A DNA stretch of 64,000 bases, taken from contig NZ_JAERVO010000001.1 of NCBI RefSeq assembly GCF_016798325.1, positions 186,001 to 250,000 on the forward strand, written 5' to 3'. The position numbers and the translations under genes are program-made. Positions 1-9,988 of the stretch are shown piece by piece. Origin of the DNA: Marinobacter mangrovi (lineage in GTDB: Bacteria; Pseudomonadota; Gammaproteobacteria; Pseudomonadales; Oleiphilaceae). The notes below the pieces were generated by a model, which was not told where the DNA came from, searched no databases, and saw nothing but the letters and a program-made list of their open reading frames with translations. Position 1 is the stretch's first letter. Each line of letters starts with the position of its first letter.

Positions 1-712
1 CAGTGATGGCGGCCATCTGGCTACGGGCATGGGCTTCCAGCGTGCGGCGCAGACCGGGATCCGGTTGGCGTAACGGCCGTTCCAACAACGTGCGGGAAGC
101 GATGACACGATTATCCGCCGCCTCGAACACCACCGGGCAGCCCCACCGCTCCCGATAGGCTGATTCCAGCGCCGCACCCGGAGAGCGTCGTTCCAGGTGT
201 ACCGCTTCCGGGGACGTATCGGCGTCATCGCCCAGCCAGCGGGCGTATTGGATCCAGGAGGCAATCACGTTGTCGATCATCTGCGGGCGTACCCACGGAT
301 CGTTGTAGGCGCACTGCCAGATCAGGTGCATGCGGTCGCCGTCCAGCAGGAAACGGGTGAGGCCCATATCGCCCACAAGCTTTTCGTAGGGAATGATGAA
401 CTGGATGGCTTCACCTAGCGTGGCGCAGCTCATGGTGATGTAGCCCAGCACCGTGTAGGAGCCGGGCTGCACGAAGTCCCCGGTTTCCAGGCCCAGGATA
501 GGATTGTCGGTCGCTTCGACCAGCAGTCGGATAAATCGCTGGAAACGCTCGCCGTCGATGCGTTCGTCGTCCGAGTGGCCCGGTGACAGGTCGAGGCCGG
601 CCCGGGTTAGCAGCGGCGTCGTGTCGATGCCTTTGTGCCCGGCCGCTCGCACGTATTGACGCAGGGCGGCTATCGATGCGGTGCCCAGTGGCGGTGTGTC
701 GGTCATGCTCAT
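1..712 (-). CDS. AraC-family transcriptional regulator, N-terminal part (cut by window edge)
   Basis: An open frame of 237 codons runs off the left edge without a stop. The N-terminal part (LGTASIAALRQYVRAAG, then a stretch containing LGLETGDFVQPGSYTVLGY and ATLGEAI) matches the ligand-binding domain of AraC regulators of the OruR/GbdR-like 'arabinose_bd' type (PF12625). The DNA-binding AraC helix-turn-helix expected after about residue 240 lies outside the window. The first ATG (712) is followed by a second in-frame ATG at 706; the SD is poor for both. A sigma70-like promoter lies directly upstream. The family call is from sequence pattern; the ligand is unknown. Confidence 0.8.
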   Translation of the reverse strand, partial: MSMTDTPPLGTASIAALRQYVRAAGHKGIDTTPLLTRAGLDLSPGHSDDERIDGERFQRFIRLLVEATDNPILGLETGDFVQPGSYTVLGYITMSCATLGEAIQFIIPYEKLVGDMGLTRFLLDGDRMHLIWQCAYNDPWVRPQMIDNVIASWIQYARWLGDDADTSPEAVHLERRSPGAALESAYRERWGCPVVFEAADNRVIASRTLLERPLRQPDPGLRRTLEAHARSQMAAIT

Positions 713-735
713 TCGTTGTTATGGGTATAACCGCA

Positions 736-764
736 TTAATAGCGGGGAGAGCGGATCAGTTCAA
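736..764 (-). promoter_or_regulatory. sigma70-like promoter of the AraC-type gene
   Basis: On the minus strand TTGAAC (764-759) and TATTAA (741-736) are separated by 17 bp and end 24 bp before the first ATG of the regulator gene. This is a good match to the -35/-10 pattern; no other evidence is available. Confidence 0.45.
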
Positions 765-810
765 TGGCCGGAATGTCTTGCGGAGTGAAAACGGTAAACG
801 GTGGGCAAAT

Positions 811-840
811 AAAAAGGCGGATCGGAAAACCCGACCCGCC
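811..840 (-). terminator. rho-independent terminator (minus strand)
   Basis: GGCGG(a)TCGG at 816-825 pairs with CCGA(c)CCGCC at 831-840 around a 5-nt loop. On the minus strand the hairpin is followed by TTTTT (815-811). It would end transcripts coming from the response regulator gene or from a small RNA started inside the gap. Confidence 0.65.
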
Positions 841-910
841 TGAAAAATAAGGAAAGAACGAAAGTGCCTGAAAAATTCGTTAATCCGTGAGGATGTTGAC
901 CCCATTTACC

Positions 911-969
911 GGCGGAGGGACATCTGACTCTCCAGACTGCTCACTTGGAGGACTGCTCACTCCTCCGCC
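911..969 (-). repeat. tandem hairpins with a repeated loop, closed by an outer stem
   Basis: The 11-mer gactgctcact occurs twice (935-945, 951-961). Each copy lies in the loop of a small stem: CTCCA/TGGAG (930-934/946-950) and, read on the minus strand, GGAGGA/TCCTCC. GGCGGAGG (911-918) and CCTCCGCC (962-969) form an 8-bp outer stem around both. The small stems share bases, so alternative folds are possible. It matches no RNA family I can name. Confidence 0.5.
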
Positions 970-1088
970 GTGGGGGGATACTGCTTACATCCACGATTCA
1001 AACTATAAGCGTGACCCGTTCGCCTGTCTGTTCGTGATCTGTGTCGCAGTGTAACGAATTGTTGGGTCAGGCGCCGACCGGCAATCGA

Positions 1089-2060
1089 TCAGGCTTCTTC
1101 CAGCAGAACCGGCGATGTCTCGGTGAACAGTCGGGTTTCGTAGGCGTCCACCAGGCCCTGGATGGCGGCCTTTTCGACTTCCTCGATACTCGGTGTGCCG
1201 TCCTGCATGTCGGTGCGGCACAGCACCATGCCGGCCTCGACGGAAATATAGCCGGCGGTGGTTTTCAGCGCTTTGTGGTTGATGCCGTCGTAGATCCGGC
1301 GGAAAGCGCTGGTGTTGCAGTGTTCGGGATTCTCGAAGTGCGCGATCAGGGCGTACTGGTTATCGCCCACCCGGCACAAGGTATCCATCGGGCGAATCAG
1401 GTGGCTGAGGCGCCGGCCGATGCCCAGGGCCAGTTCGCTCATGATGCCGGGTGAATGCTGGCGCTTGAGGCTCTGCCAGTTGCGGATGCCCACCAGCACG
1501 TAGGCGGACGCCCCGCCGCGGGACTCGGCATGACGGATACTGCGCTCCAACCGTTGCCGCGCATACAGGTTATTGCACAGGCCGGTTTCCAGGTCGATGA
1601 TGTTGCGGGACTCCAACTCGCGGTTGTTCTCGATCAGCAGGGCGTTGGCCCGGAGCAGGGTGTTCTGGCGATCGGCCATCCGGTCGGCGGCGAAAATCCG
1701 CGGCAGCAATTGTTTGCTCATGTCGGATTTGTAGATGAAGTCGTCGACGTCGTGGTCAAACGCTTCCGCCAGGGCTTCGACGCTCTCGCGGGCGGTCAGC
1801 AGCATCACATAGGTATAGTGGTTTTCCTGCTCGTCGATCTGTCGTACCCGTGCGGTGAGTTCGAGCCCGTCCATTTCCGGCATCAGCCAGTCTGCAATCA
1901 GGACGCTGACCGGTCTCTGCTCCATGAGCTGCAATGCGTCCGAAGCGTTGTTGGCGATGCGGACATCGCGGTAGCCGGCTTTGCGCAGTGTCCGGGCGAC
2001 CACCATGCTGCTGAATTTGGCATCATCGACGACCAGTACGGGGAGGTCCAGGTTAGGCAT
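1089..2060 (-). CDS. response regulator with degenerate GGDEF domain
   Basis: The protein has 323 aa. Residues 7-125 form a receiver domain with acidic pair D12-D13, phospho-acceptor D57 ([12 protein letters not shown]) and K111. A linker helix (about 130-155) leads to a GGDEF-like domain that starts at DLETGLCNN, but the signature at 230-236 reads R-VGDNQ-Y instead of R-GGDEF-A. Diguanylate cyclase activity is therefore unlikely; the domain may bind GTP or act as a protein-interaction module. No histidine kinase is adjacent. The gene is divergent from yajQ, which encodes a c-di-GMP-binding protein family member. A terminator lies about 250 bp downstream. Confidence 0.85.
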   Translation of the reverse strand: MPNLDLPVLVVDDAKFSSMVVARTLRKAGYRDVRIANNASDALQLMEQRPVSVLIADWLMPEMDGLELTARVRQIDEQENHYTYVMLLTARESVEALAEAFDHDVDDFIYKSDMSKQLLPRIFAADRMADRQNTLLRANALLIENNRELESRNIIDLETGLCNNLYARQRLERSIRHAESRGGASAYVLVGIRNWQSLKRQHSPGIMSELALGIGRRLSHLIRPMDTLCRVGDNQYALIAHFENPEHCNTSAFRRIYDGINHKALKTTAGYISVEAGMVLCRTDMQDGTPSIEEVEKAAIQGLVDAYETRLFTETSPVLLEEA

Positions 2061-2288
2061 GCTGATATACTACTCTCAGGTCCGATCCAGGGTGCGGCTC
2101 TAGAGCCAACTTGTTATTCTTGCGTCCAGCAGCGGGACGGCATCGCGCCTCCGGGCTGCTCAAACTCGAATCGCGGCCATTATAGCCTGAATTTGCCGGG
2201 CTTCCTCGGCCCAATTTGCAAACCTGCGGACCCGTCCCGCAATGGCCCTTCATTGCGTGATCGTTTCCGCATTTCCGGAGCCGGAGTC

Positions 2289-2771
2289 ATGCCTTCCTTT
2301 GATATTGTTTCAGAAATTGATATGCACGAAGTCACCAACGCGGTCGACCAGGCCAAGCGCGAGCTGGGCAACCGCTGGGACTTCAAGAATGTCGAGGCGG
2401 ATTTCGAACTGGACGACAAGGGCATCACCCTCAGCGCCGAGCAGGAATTCCAGCTCGAACAGCTGATGGAAATGCTGCGGATGGCCTTTGCCAAGCGCAA
2501 CGTGGATACCCGCGCCCTGTCCGAAGACGGTGAAAGCCGCGCCGGCAAGCTGATGAAACAGCACCTGACGCTGCGCCAGGGCATCGAGACGCCTGACGCC
2601 AAGAAAATCGTCAAACTCCTCAAGGATGCGAAGATGAAGGTTCAGGCCAGCATCCAGGGCGACAAGGTCCGGGTGACCGGCAAGAAGCGGGACGACCTGC
2701 AGGCCGCCATCGCCCTGATCAAGGAGTCCGATCTGGATCTGCCGCTTCAGTACAATAACTTCCGCGACTGA
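2289..2771 (+). CDS. yajQ: YajQ family nucleotide / c-di-GMP-binding protein
   Basis: The protein has 160 aa, the normal length for YajQ (UPF0234). It begins [20 protein letters not shown] and contains the family segments [20 protein letters not shown] and the C-terminal [16 protein letters not shown]. Members in Xanthomonas and Pseudomonas bind cyclic di-GMP and act with LysR-type regulators; others bind nucleic acid. The start ATG at 2289 is chosen because it gives the family N-terminus and has a GGAG 8 nt upstream; the frame is open for a long way upstream, which has no meaning for the protein. The next gene begins just after its stop. Confidence 0.93.
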   Translation: MPSFDIVSEIDMHEVTNAVDQAKRELGNRWDFKNVEADFELDDKGITLSAEQEFQLEQLMEMLRMAFAKRNVDTRALSEDGESRAGKLMKQHLTLRQGIETPDAKKIVKLLKDAKMKVQASIQGDKVRVTGKKRDDLQAAIALIKESDLDLPLQYNNFRD

Positions 2772-2856
2772 CGGAGCCGCTGCCATCATTTCAAGGGAAC
2801 GGCGCGATTTCCTGCGGGACGCGCTCTACACGTTTACCCGCTGGCAAGTCCTGGCC

Positions 2857-4191
2857 ATGTTGCTGCTGGGCTTCTCGGCGGGTCTGCCTTTCCTGCTGGT
2901 CTTCTCCACGCTGAACGCGCGGCTTGCCGATGTCGGTGTGGATACGGCGACCATCGGTTTCTTCAGCTGGCTGGGGATTACCTATTCCATCAAGGTGTTT
3001 TGGGCGCCGGTGGTGGATCGGGTCTCGCTGCCGTTGCTGGACCGGCTGTTCGGTAAACGGCGCAGCTGGATGTTGCTGGCCCAGGTGGGCATTGCCACGG
3101 GGCTGTTCCTGATGGCTCGGGTGGATGCCGCCGCATCGCCGGTATTGATGGCTTGGTGCGGTTTGCTGGTGGCGTTCTCGTCGGCAACCCAGGACGTTTC
3201 CCTCGATGCCTACCGGATCGAGATTGCCGAACCCCGCTTGCAGGCCGCGCTGGCGGCGGCCTATATCTTCGGTTATCGCCTGGCCCTGCTGGTGGCGGGG
3301 GCCGGCGCCCTCTACCTGGCGCAATTCTGGTCCTGGCAGATCGCCTATGACGTGATGGCGCTGCTGGTGGGTATCGGCATCGTCACCGTGCTGGTGGTGC
3401 GCGAGCCGAAGGTCAATCATCATGCGGCCGCCGCCGATCTGGCCCATCGTGTGGAGCAGGAAGTTGCCAAACGGGCTCATCTGTCGCCGCAGCTGGCGCG
3501 GCTGGCGGGCTGGTTTTCCGCCGCGGTCGCCGGCCCCTTCATGGATTTTTTCAAGCGCTACCGGGAGCTGGCTGTCCTGATCCTTGTGCTGGTGGCCACC
3601 TACCGGATCTGCGACATCGCCATGGGGGTGATGGCCAATCCGTTCTATCTCAAGTTCATGGGGTTCTCGAAGACCGACGTCGCCGACGTGACCAAGATCT
3701 TCGGCTTCCTGATGACCATCCTCGGCTCCGGTATCGGCGGTTTGCTGGTGGCGCGTTACGGTGTGCGCACCATCCTGTTCGCCGGGGCGATCCTGACCGC
3801 GCTCAGCAACCTGCTGTTCATGCTGATTGCCCAGTACCCGCCGGACATCTGGACCCTGGCGGTGGTAGTCAGTGCGGACAACCTGAGCGGCGGGATCGCC
3901 AACGTGGCGCTGATTGCCTGGTTGTCGAGCATGACCAGCGCCTCGTTCACCGCCACCCAGTACGCCCTGTTCAGTTCACTGATGACGCTGCCGGGTAAGT
4001 TTATCGGCGGCTTCTCGGGGCTGGTGGTGGAAGGTTACGGCTACAGCGAGTTCTTCCTGATTTCGGCGGTCATGGGCTTGCCCGCCATCCTGCTGGCGGG
4101 CTACATGATGAAACAGGGGAAACGGCTGGACGCCCTGGCGCCGGCCGACGCCCATGACACGAGCGGGGAAGGCGAGCGCCAGTCCGTCTGA
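2857..4191 (+). CDS. ampG: AmpG-like permease of the major facilitator superfamily
   Basis: A 12-14 helix inner-membrane transporter. The N-terminal LLLGFSAGLPFLL, the SIKVFWAPVVDR loop and SATQDVSLDAYRIE are typical of AmpG, which imports anhydro-muropeptides for cell-wall recycling. The stop is at 4191. The first ATG (2857) cuts off the usual cytoplasmic leader: the same frame reads back through LRDALYTFTRWQVLA to ATC/ATT codons at 2785/2788, 8-11 nt after a GGAG (2773-2776), with no ATG, GTG or TTG between. The real start may thus be non-canonical. It is likely co-transcribed with yajQ. Substrate is inferred from family only. Confidence 0.85.
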   Translation: MLLLGFSAGLPFLLVFSTLNARLADVGVDTATIGFFSWLGITYSIKVFWAPVVDRVSLPLLDRLFGKRRSWMLLAQVGIATGLFLMARVDAAASPVLMAWCGLLVAFSSATQDVSLDAYRIEIAEPRLQAALAAAYIFGYRLALLVAGAGALYLAQFWSWQIAYDVMALLVGIGIVTVLVVREPKVNHHAAAADLAHRVEQEVAKRAHLSPQLARLAGWFSAAVAGPFMDFFKRYRELAVLILVLVATYRICDIAMGVMANPFYLKFMGFSKTDVADVTKIFGFLMTILGSGIGGLLVARYGVRTILFAGAILTALSNLLFMLIAQYPPDIWTLAVVVSADNLSGGIANVALIAWLSSMTSASFTATQYALFSSLMTLPGKFIGGFSGLVVEGYGYSEFFLISAVMGLPAILLAGYMMKQGKRLDALAPADAHDTSGEGERQSV

Positions 4192-4192
4192 A

Positions 4193-4522
4193 TCAGGGCT
4201 GCCAGCGAAACCGGGCCATGGGCACACGCCCGTTTTTTACCAGTACGCCTTCTTCCGTGAGCAGGCGTGACTGGTAGTAGAAGCGGTTGGATTCCGGCGG
4301 GAAGGCAATACGCCCATCCTGTTTCAGGACCCGGTGCCAGGGCACGTCCGAGCCTTCCGGCAGCTGGCCCATGGCACGGCCGACAAAGCGGGCCAGTCCC
4401 TTGAAGCCGGCCAGCTCGGCCACCTGGCTGTAGCTGGCCACATAGCCGGGCGGGATCGAACAGACCACCTGCCAGATGATCTGCTCGCGGGAGACGTCGT
4501 CCGGCTCAGAGGCGGAGGGCAC
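4193..4522 (-). CDS. alkyltransferase-like (ATL) protein, MGMT family
   Basis: The protein has 109 aa and matches the DNA-binding C-terminal domain of O6-alkylguanine-DNA alkyltransferase (VCSIPPGYVASYSQVAELAG, then ARFVGRAMG). The active-site motif PCHRV is replaced by PWHRV, the hallmark of ATL proteins (E. coli YbaZ/Atl type), which bind alkylated bases and hand them to nucleotide excision repair instead of removing the alkyl group. Its start overlaps the end of the upstream SDR gene by 17 bp, so the two are probably one operon and translationally coupled. It converges with ampG (1 bp gap). Confidence 0.9.
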   Translation of the reverse strand: MPSASEPDDVSREQIIWQVVCSIPPGYVASYSQVAELAGFKGLARFVGRAMGQLPEGSDVPWHRVLKQDGRIAFPPESNRFYYQSRLLTEEGVLVKNGRVPMARFRWQP

Positions 4523-5267
4523 CGTCGACCTCGATCATGCGTCCGGACAGGTAGTCGTTCTCGAAGATAAAGGCGGCCGCCGACGCAATTTCTTCCGGCT
4601 TGCCCACACGCTTGAGCGGAATGCCGGCGGTCATCTTCTCCAGCGCTTCCGGTTTCATGGAAGCCACCATTTCGGTCTCGATAAAGCCCGGGGCGATGCC
4701 CATCACGCGAATGCCGTTGCGCGCCAGCTCCTTGGCCCAGACCGGCACGAGCGCGGCCACGGCGGCCTTGGCGGCGGAGTAGTTGCTCTGGCCCATGTTG
4801 CCGGCGCGGGAGATGCTGCTGATGTTCACGATCACGCCCTGGTTACCGTGCTTGATCATCTGGGTGGCGGCTTCACGGCCGCACAGGAAAACGCCGGTCA
4901 GGTTCACATCGATCACCGCCTGCCATTCGGCCAGGGACATGCGCTTTTCGATCTCGCCATTCTTGACCTTGACCATCATGCCGTCGCGCAGGATGCCGGC
5001 GTTGTTGACCAGACCGTTGAGCTGGCCGAAGTCTTCGACGATCGCGGCAAACGTCGCTTCAACTTCCTCTTCCCTGGCCACGTTGCAGGTGTAGGCCCGC
5101 GCATCACCGCCGGCGGCCTTGCAGGCTTTAACGGCCTCATCCAGCTTTTCCGGAATCAGGTCAATCAGCGCCACACGGGCGCCGCGCGCGGCCAGGTATT
5201 CACCCATGGCACGGCCCAGACCCTGGCCGCCGCCGGTAATTGCAATCACGGAATCTTGAAGTTTCAT
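4506..5267 (-). CDS. SDR family oxidoreductase (FabG-like)
   Basis: A 253-aa classical short-chain dehydrogenase. The cofactor motif is TGGGQGLG, the NNAG motif follows, and the catalytic Ser (VNISSIS), Tyr and Lys (NYSAAKAA) are all present. The C-terminal SGRMIEVDGALRL is typical of 3-oxoacyl-ACP/CoA reductases. The start at 5267 (MKLQDSVIAITGG) is preferred to an in-frame upstream ATG at 5348, because the latter would add 27 residues without family support. The substrate cannot be deduced; 3-oxoacyl or 3-hydroxyacyl thioesters are most likely. Confidence 0.88.
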   Translation of the reverse strand: MKLQDSVIAITGGGQGLGRAMGEYLAARGARVALIDLIPEKLDEAVKACKAAGGDARAYTCNVAREEEVEATFAAIVEDFGQLNGLVNNAGILRDGMMVKVKNGEIEKRMSLAEWQAVIDVNLTGVFLCGREAATQMIKHGNQGVIVNISSISRAGNMGQSNYSAAKAAVAALVPVWAKELARNGIRVMGIAPGFIETEMVASMKPEALEKMTAGIPLKRVGKPEEIASAAAFIFENDYLSGRMIEVDGALRL

Positions 5268-5400
5268 GCTGTGCCCTAATTGTTTGTTGTGAGTTGATCT
5301 TTGTTTGTCGCTGTCAAAAAGGCGAAGCGCAGTATACCAGAGGGCCAATCGTCGTCATTGAGGGCCCGGCTGGCAAAGTCATTTTTCTGAGGAGCCATAC

Positions 5401-5907
5401 ATGGGTTTCCTGTTTTTCGCATTCATTGTGCTGCCCATCATCGAGATGGTGGTCCTGATCAAGGTGGGCGGCATCATTGGGGTGTTGCCCACCATCGGCC
5501 TGGTCCTGTTGACCGCCGTCGTGGGCGCCGCCCTGTTACGCCAGCAGGGACTGGCGACATTGTTCAAGGCCAACCAGCGACTGAACAGCGGCGAGCTGCC
5601 GGCCCGCGAAGTGGCCGAGGGGCTGATCCTGGCCGTCGGTGGTGCACTGCTGCTGACTCCGGGCTTTGTGACCGATACGATCGGCTTCCTGTGTCTGTTG
5701 CCCTGGACCCGTCAGATGTTCGCCTCCTACGCGCTCAAACGCATGGTGGTAGCGGGCTCATCGCGCAGCAGTGTTCACTTCACCATGGGCGGGCAGAACC
5801 CGTTCGGTCAGGCCCGGCCGGGAGGCGATGACATCATTGAAGGGGAATACCGTCGCGAGGAAGAGCGTAAGCCTTCCGACACGCGGGATTCGCTGGAAAA
5901 AAAGTGA
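5401..5907 (+). CDS. fxsA: FxsA family membrane protein
   Basis: The protein has 168 aa with two or three hydrophobic segments (about residues 1-25, 28-47, 75-100), the family motif LLTPGFVTDTIGF and a soluble charged C-terminus. E. coli FxsA affects exclusion of phage T7 by F plasmid when overproduced; its normal role is unknown. A GAGGAG at 5390-5395 fits the ATG at 5401. As in many gammaproteobacteria it is directly upstream of groES-groEL. Confidence 0.9.
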   Translation: MGFLFFAFIVLPIIEMVVLIKVGGIIGVLPTIGLVLLTAVVGAALLRQQGLATLFKANQRLNSGELPAREVAEGLILAVGGALLLTPGFVTDTIGFLCLLPWTRQMFASYALKRMVVAGSSRSSVHFTMGGQNPFGQARPGGDDIIEGEYRREEERKPSDTRDSLEKK

Positions 5908-5928
5908 AAAATTTTTCCCGGGTGGGTG

Positions 5929-5955
5929 TTGAAATGCAGGTGCAAACCCCCACAT
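5929..5955 (+). promoter_or_regulatory. sigma32-like heat-shock promoter of groES-groEL
   Basis: TTGAA (5929-5933) and CCCCACAT (5948-5955) are 14 bp apart, close to the sigma32 pattern CTTGAA-N13/17-CCCCAT. It lies 120 bp upstream of the groES start. This is a pattern match, supported by the known heat-shock control of groESL. Confidence 0.65.
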
Positions 5956-6075
5956 AAGGATCACAAGTTTGCTGAGGGTGACGAAGAGCCTGCCAAAACA
6001 GGTGCTTACGAATCCGAGGCGTTTTGAGCAAACCTCATTGCCAAAGACAATCTGACTATCTGGAGAATACGAGCA

Positions 6076-6366
6076 ATGAAAATTCGTCCGCTACACGATC
6101 GTGTTGTCGTACGCCGTAAGGAAGAGGAAGAGAAGACCGCTGGTGGTATCGTCCTGCCGGGCAACGCCAAGGAAAAGCCCTCCCAGGGCGAAGTGATCGC
6201 CGTGGGTAACGGCCGCGTTCTCGACAATGGCGAGACCCGTGCTCTGGCGGTCAACGTCGGTGATACCGTGGTGTTTGGTCAGTACGCCGGGAACACGGTG
6301 AAGGTCGACGGTGAAGATCTTCTCATCCTGAGCGAAAGCGAAATCTACGGCGTGCTGGAAGGCTGA
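6076..6366 (+). CDS. groES: co-chaperonin GroES
   Basis: A 96-aa protein beginning [14 protein letters not shown], with the mobile loop ([13 protein letters not shown]) that docks on GroEL and the roof/strand motif [12 protein letters not shown]. Full length for the family. It forms the heptameric lid of the GroEL folding chamber in the cytosol. SD GGAG 13 nt before ATG; groEL follows after 71 bp, as one operon. Confidence 0.98.
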   Translation: MKIRPLHDRVVVRRKEEEEKTAGGIVLPGNAKEKPSQGEVIAVGNGRVLDNGETRALAVNVGDTVVFGQYAGNTVKVDGEDLLILSESEIYGVLEG

Positions 6367-6416
6367 GTCCAGCCGACTCGTTAGCTCACGTCATTTGCAG
6401 ATTGGTTAACGCATAA

Positions 6417-8090
<1,674 letters not shown>

Positions 8091-8131
8091 GCCGGCCCCG
8101 TTCAATACCCCGACCGTTCCCGGTCAAAAAA

Positions 8132-8163
8132 GGCCCCGCGTTTCGACGCGGGGCCTTTTTTTT
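8132..8163 (+). terminator. rho-independent terminator after groEL
   Basis: A perfect 10-bp stem GGCCCCGCGT / ACGCGGGGCC with a TTCG tetraloop (8132-8155) is followed by eight T. It lies 42 bp after the groEL stop. Confidence 0.93.
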
Positions 8164-8248
8164 GGACTGTGTCATGCACTTGTACAGGGGGTTTGTTAGA
8201 CTCCGGAAAATTCGCGCGATTCCGCGCCCATACATGCCCTGACACCCT

Positions 8249-9037
8249 ATGGCCGAGACTTTGGATTCACCCTTCCTGCGACCCGGAAAAGTGGTCATGC
8301 TGACCCTGCTGGGAATCGTGGTTTACCTGGCCGCCCTGATTTTCTGGTTACCGGCGGGATGGGTCTGGCATCTGTGTCGTGATTCGGTCCCCTTGCCGCC
8401 CGGCGTGGCGATCGAGCAAGTCTCCGGTCAGCTTTGGAATGGCCAGGTCCAGGCCCAGGTGATGGGGCACTCCCTGCAGGCGGGCTGGCACCTCGAAGGC
8501 CTCATGGAGAACGGTCACTTCCTGCCTCTGGGCTGGCAGCTGCGCACGCCACGATCCCACCTCCAGGGTCAGTTCCACCTCACCGGTATCAATGCCATGG
8601 CCCTCTCGGCCGACGGCCGTATCAACATTCCCGAGTTCAGCCGCGAGATTCAGCGTAGCGGTGGCGCGATCATACAGGGCGATGTCACCATCGACCGGTT
8701 CTCGCTGGCGGCGACCGACGGTGCCCTGCAGGCCCTGTCTGGTCGTGCAAGCTGGCCCGGCGGCGAGGTGAGCTGGCCGATGGGCGCCTCGCGGGAGCGG
8801 GCGGTGTTGCCGCCTATGCAGGCCCTGCTGGATCGCGATCAGGGTCGGATTGCACTGGATATCAGCAGCGCAAAAAGCCCGGACCCGGTCATTTCCGCCC
8901 AGGTCCAGCCCGATGGCATGATGCAGATCCAGCTCTATCGGCGCCTGCTGGACCTGGTGAATCAACCCTGGTCGGGCAACGCGGCGCCGGGTGATGTGGT
9001 TTTCAGCGTGAGGCAGCGCGTGCTGCCAGCGGGATAG
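8249..9037 (+). CDS. gspN: type II secretion system protein N (GspN)
   Basis: A 262-aa bitopic inner-membrane protein: one N-terminal transmembrane segment (about 15-36) followed by a periplasmic domain with the family segment GVAIEQVSGQLWNGQV and a terminal FSVRQRVLP. GspN is an accessory component of the type II secretion apparatus. It is 3 bp upstream of gspC and part of the gspN-gspC-gspD unit. The SD is weak. Confidence 0.88.
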   Translation: MAETLDSPFLRPGKVVMLTLLGIVVYLAALIFWLPAGWVWHLCRDSVPLPPGVAIEQVSGQLWNGQVQAQVMGHSLQAGWHLEGLMENGHFLPLGWQLRTPRSHLQGQFHLTGINAMALSADGRINIPEFSREIQRSGGAIIQGDVTIDRFSLAATDGALQALSGRASWPGGEVSWPMGASRERAVLPPMQALLDRDQGRIALDISSAKSPDPVISAQVQPDGMMQIQLYRRLLDLVNQPWSGNAAPGDVVFSVRQRVLPAG

Positions 9038-9040
9038 GGT

Positions 9041-9886
9041 ATGGCATCGGTGACATTCACAACGCCATTCGGGCGTCTACCGCGGTGGGTGGCGAACCTG
9101 CTGCTGATCGGGCTGGTGATCTATTTCGCCTGGGTGATGGGGCGTCTGACCTGGATGATTGCCTGGCAGGATCCGGTCATGGCCGGGCCCTCCGCCTCGG
9201 CAAACGCGGCGTCTCTGGATTCGGCCGTGGAGCAGACGCCACTGGCAGCCTATGATCTCTTCGGCCGGCCTCCGGTGGGCGCGCCGGTGGCGGAAGCGGT
9301 CAAGCAAACCGCGCCGGAGACCAATCTGCGTATGCACCTGGAAGGCGTCATGGTAGCGGCGCGATCCGAAGAGTCCGGTGCTATAGTTTCAGGAACGGAT
9401 GGCTCAACGGCTTATTATCGCGTCGGTGACGTGATGCCCGGCGATATCGAGTTGGTGGAAGTCGACCCACTGCGCATCCTGATCCGACGAAACGGAGAAG
9501 TGGAGTCGCTGGCCTTTGAAGACGGCGACGCTGAGGGTATGGTATCGGAGGTTCAGGACGAGACGCGCGGGATGTCTCCCGAGGCCTTTGTGGAGGACGC
9601 TCAGGCCCAGCTGGCCGCCGAAGGCGATGCGGCGCTGCAGCGTTACGGACTCAAACCCGTGGCCTCCGGCAGCCAGCAGGGATACGTTTATGACGGTTCC
9701 AACCCGATGTTGTCCGCACTGAACCTGAAAGAAGGCGATGTCATTACAGCCATCAACGGTCAGCCGCTGGGGGATATCGAGCAGGATCGGCAATTGCTCG
9801 AGGACTGGCGGAACCAGCCACAGATACAAGTGGAAGTGATGCGGGATGGCGCCAGTTTTACCGTAAACTACGCGTTGCCCCAATAA
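9041..9886 (+). CDS. gspC: type II secretion system protein C (GspC)
   Basis: A 281-aa inner-membrane protein. One transmembrane helix (about 18-37) leads to a periplasmic homology-region domain (TPLAAYDLFGR, then LRMHLEGVMVAA and YYRVGDVMPG) and a C-terminal PDZ domain (ALNLKEGDVITAINGQPLGD). GspC links the inner-membrane platform to the GspD secretin and contributes to substrate choice. Length and domain order are normal. Confidence 0.94.
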   Translation: MASVTFTTPFGRLPRWVANLLLIGLVIYFAWVMGRLTWMIAWQDPVMAGPSASANAASLDSAVEQTPLAAYDLFGRPPVGAPVAEAVKQTAPETNLRMHLEGVMVAARSEESGAIVSGTDGSTAYYRVGDVMPGDIELVEVDPLRILIRRNGEVESLAFEDGDAEGMVSEVQDETRGMSPEAFVEDAQAQLAAEGDAALQRYGLKPVASGSQQGYVYDGSNPMLSALNLKEGDVITAINGQPLGDIEQDRQLLEDWRNQPQIQVEVMRDGASFTVNYALPQ

Positions 9887-9988
9887 GGATGTTGTCACCG
9901 CTGGCGGCGGTCTTAGAGTACAACGATTATAAAAAGGAAGGCCGGTGTGCTTTCCGTCAGTTTCTCAGTTACAGGAAACCAGCACTGC

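Larger units (their letters stand above)
713..1088. other. intergenic region, 376 bp, no protein gene seen
   Basis: This gap separates the AraC-type gene from the upstream end of the response regulator gene, both on the minus strand. It contains the AraC promoter (736-764), a minus-strand rho-independent terminator (811-840), a tandem-hairpin element (911-969) and a weak minus-strand -10 TATAGT (1007-1002). The arrangement could be a 3' UTR of the response regulator mRNA or an independent small RNA of about 185 nt. I found no convincing ORF with SD on either strand. Confidence 0.5.

Noticed and set aside
911..969. CRISPR-like short repeats
   Set aside because: Only two 11-nt copies with a 5-nt gap; no spacers and no cas genes.
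1455..2288. N-terminal extension of YajQ
   Set aside because: The frame is open but lies opposite the response regulator gene and has no family support; the YajQ start is 2289.
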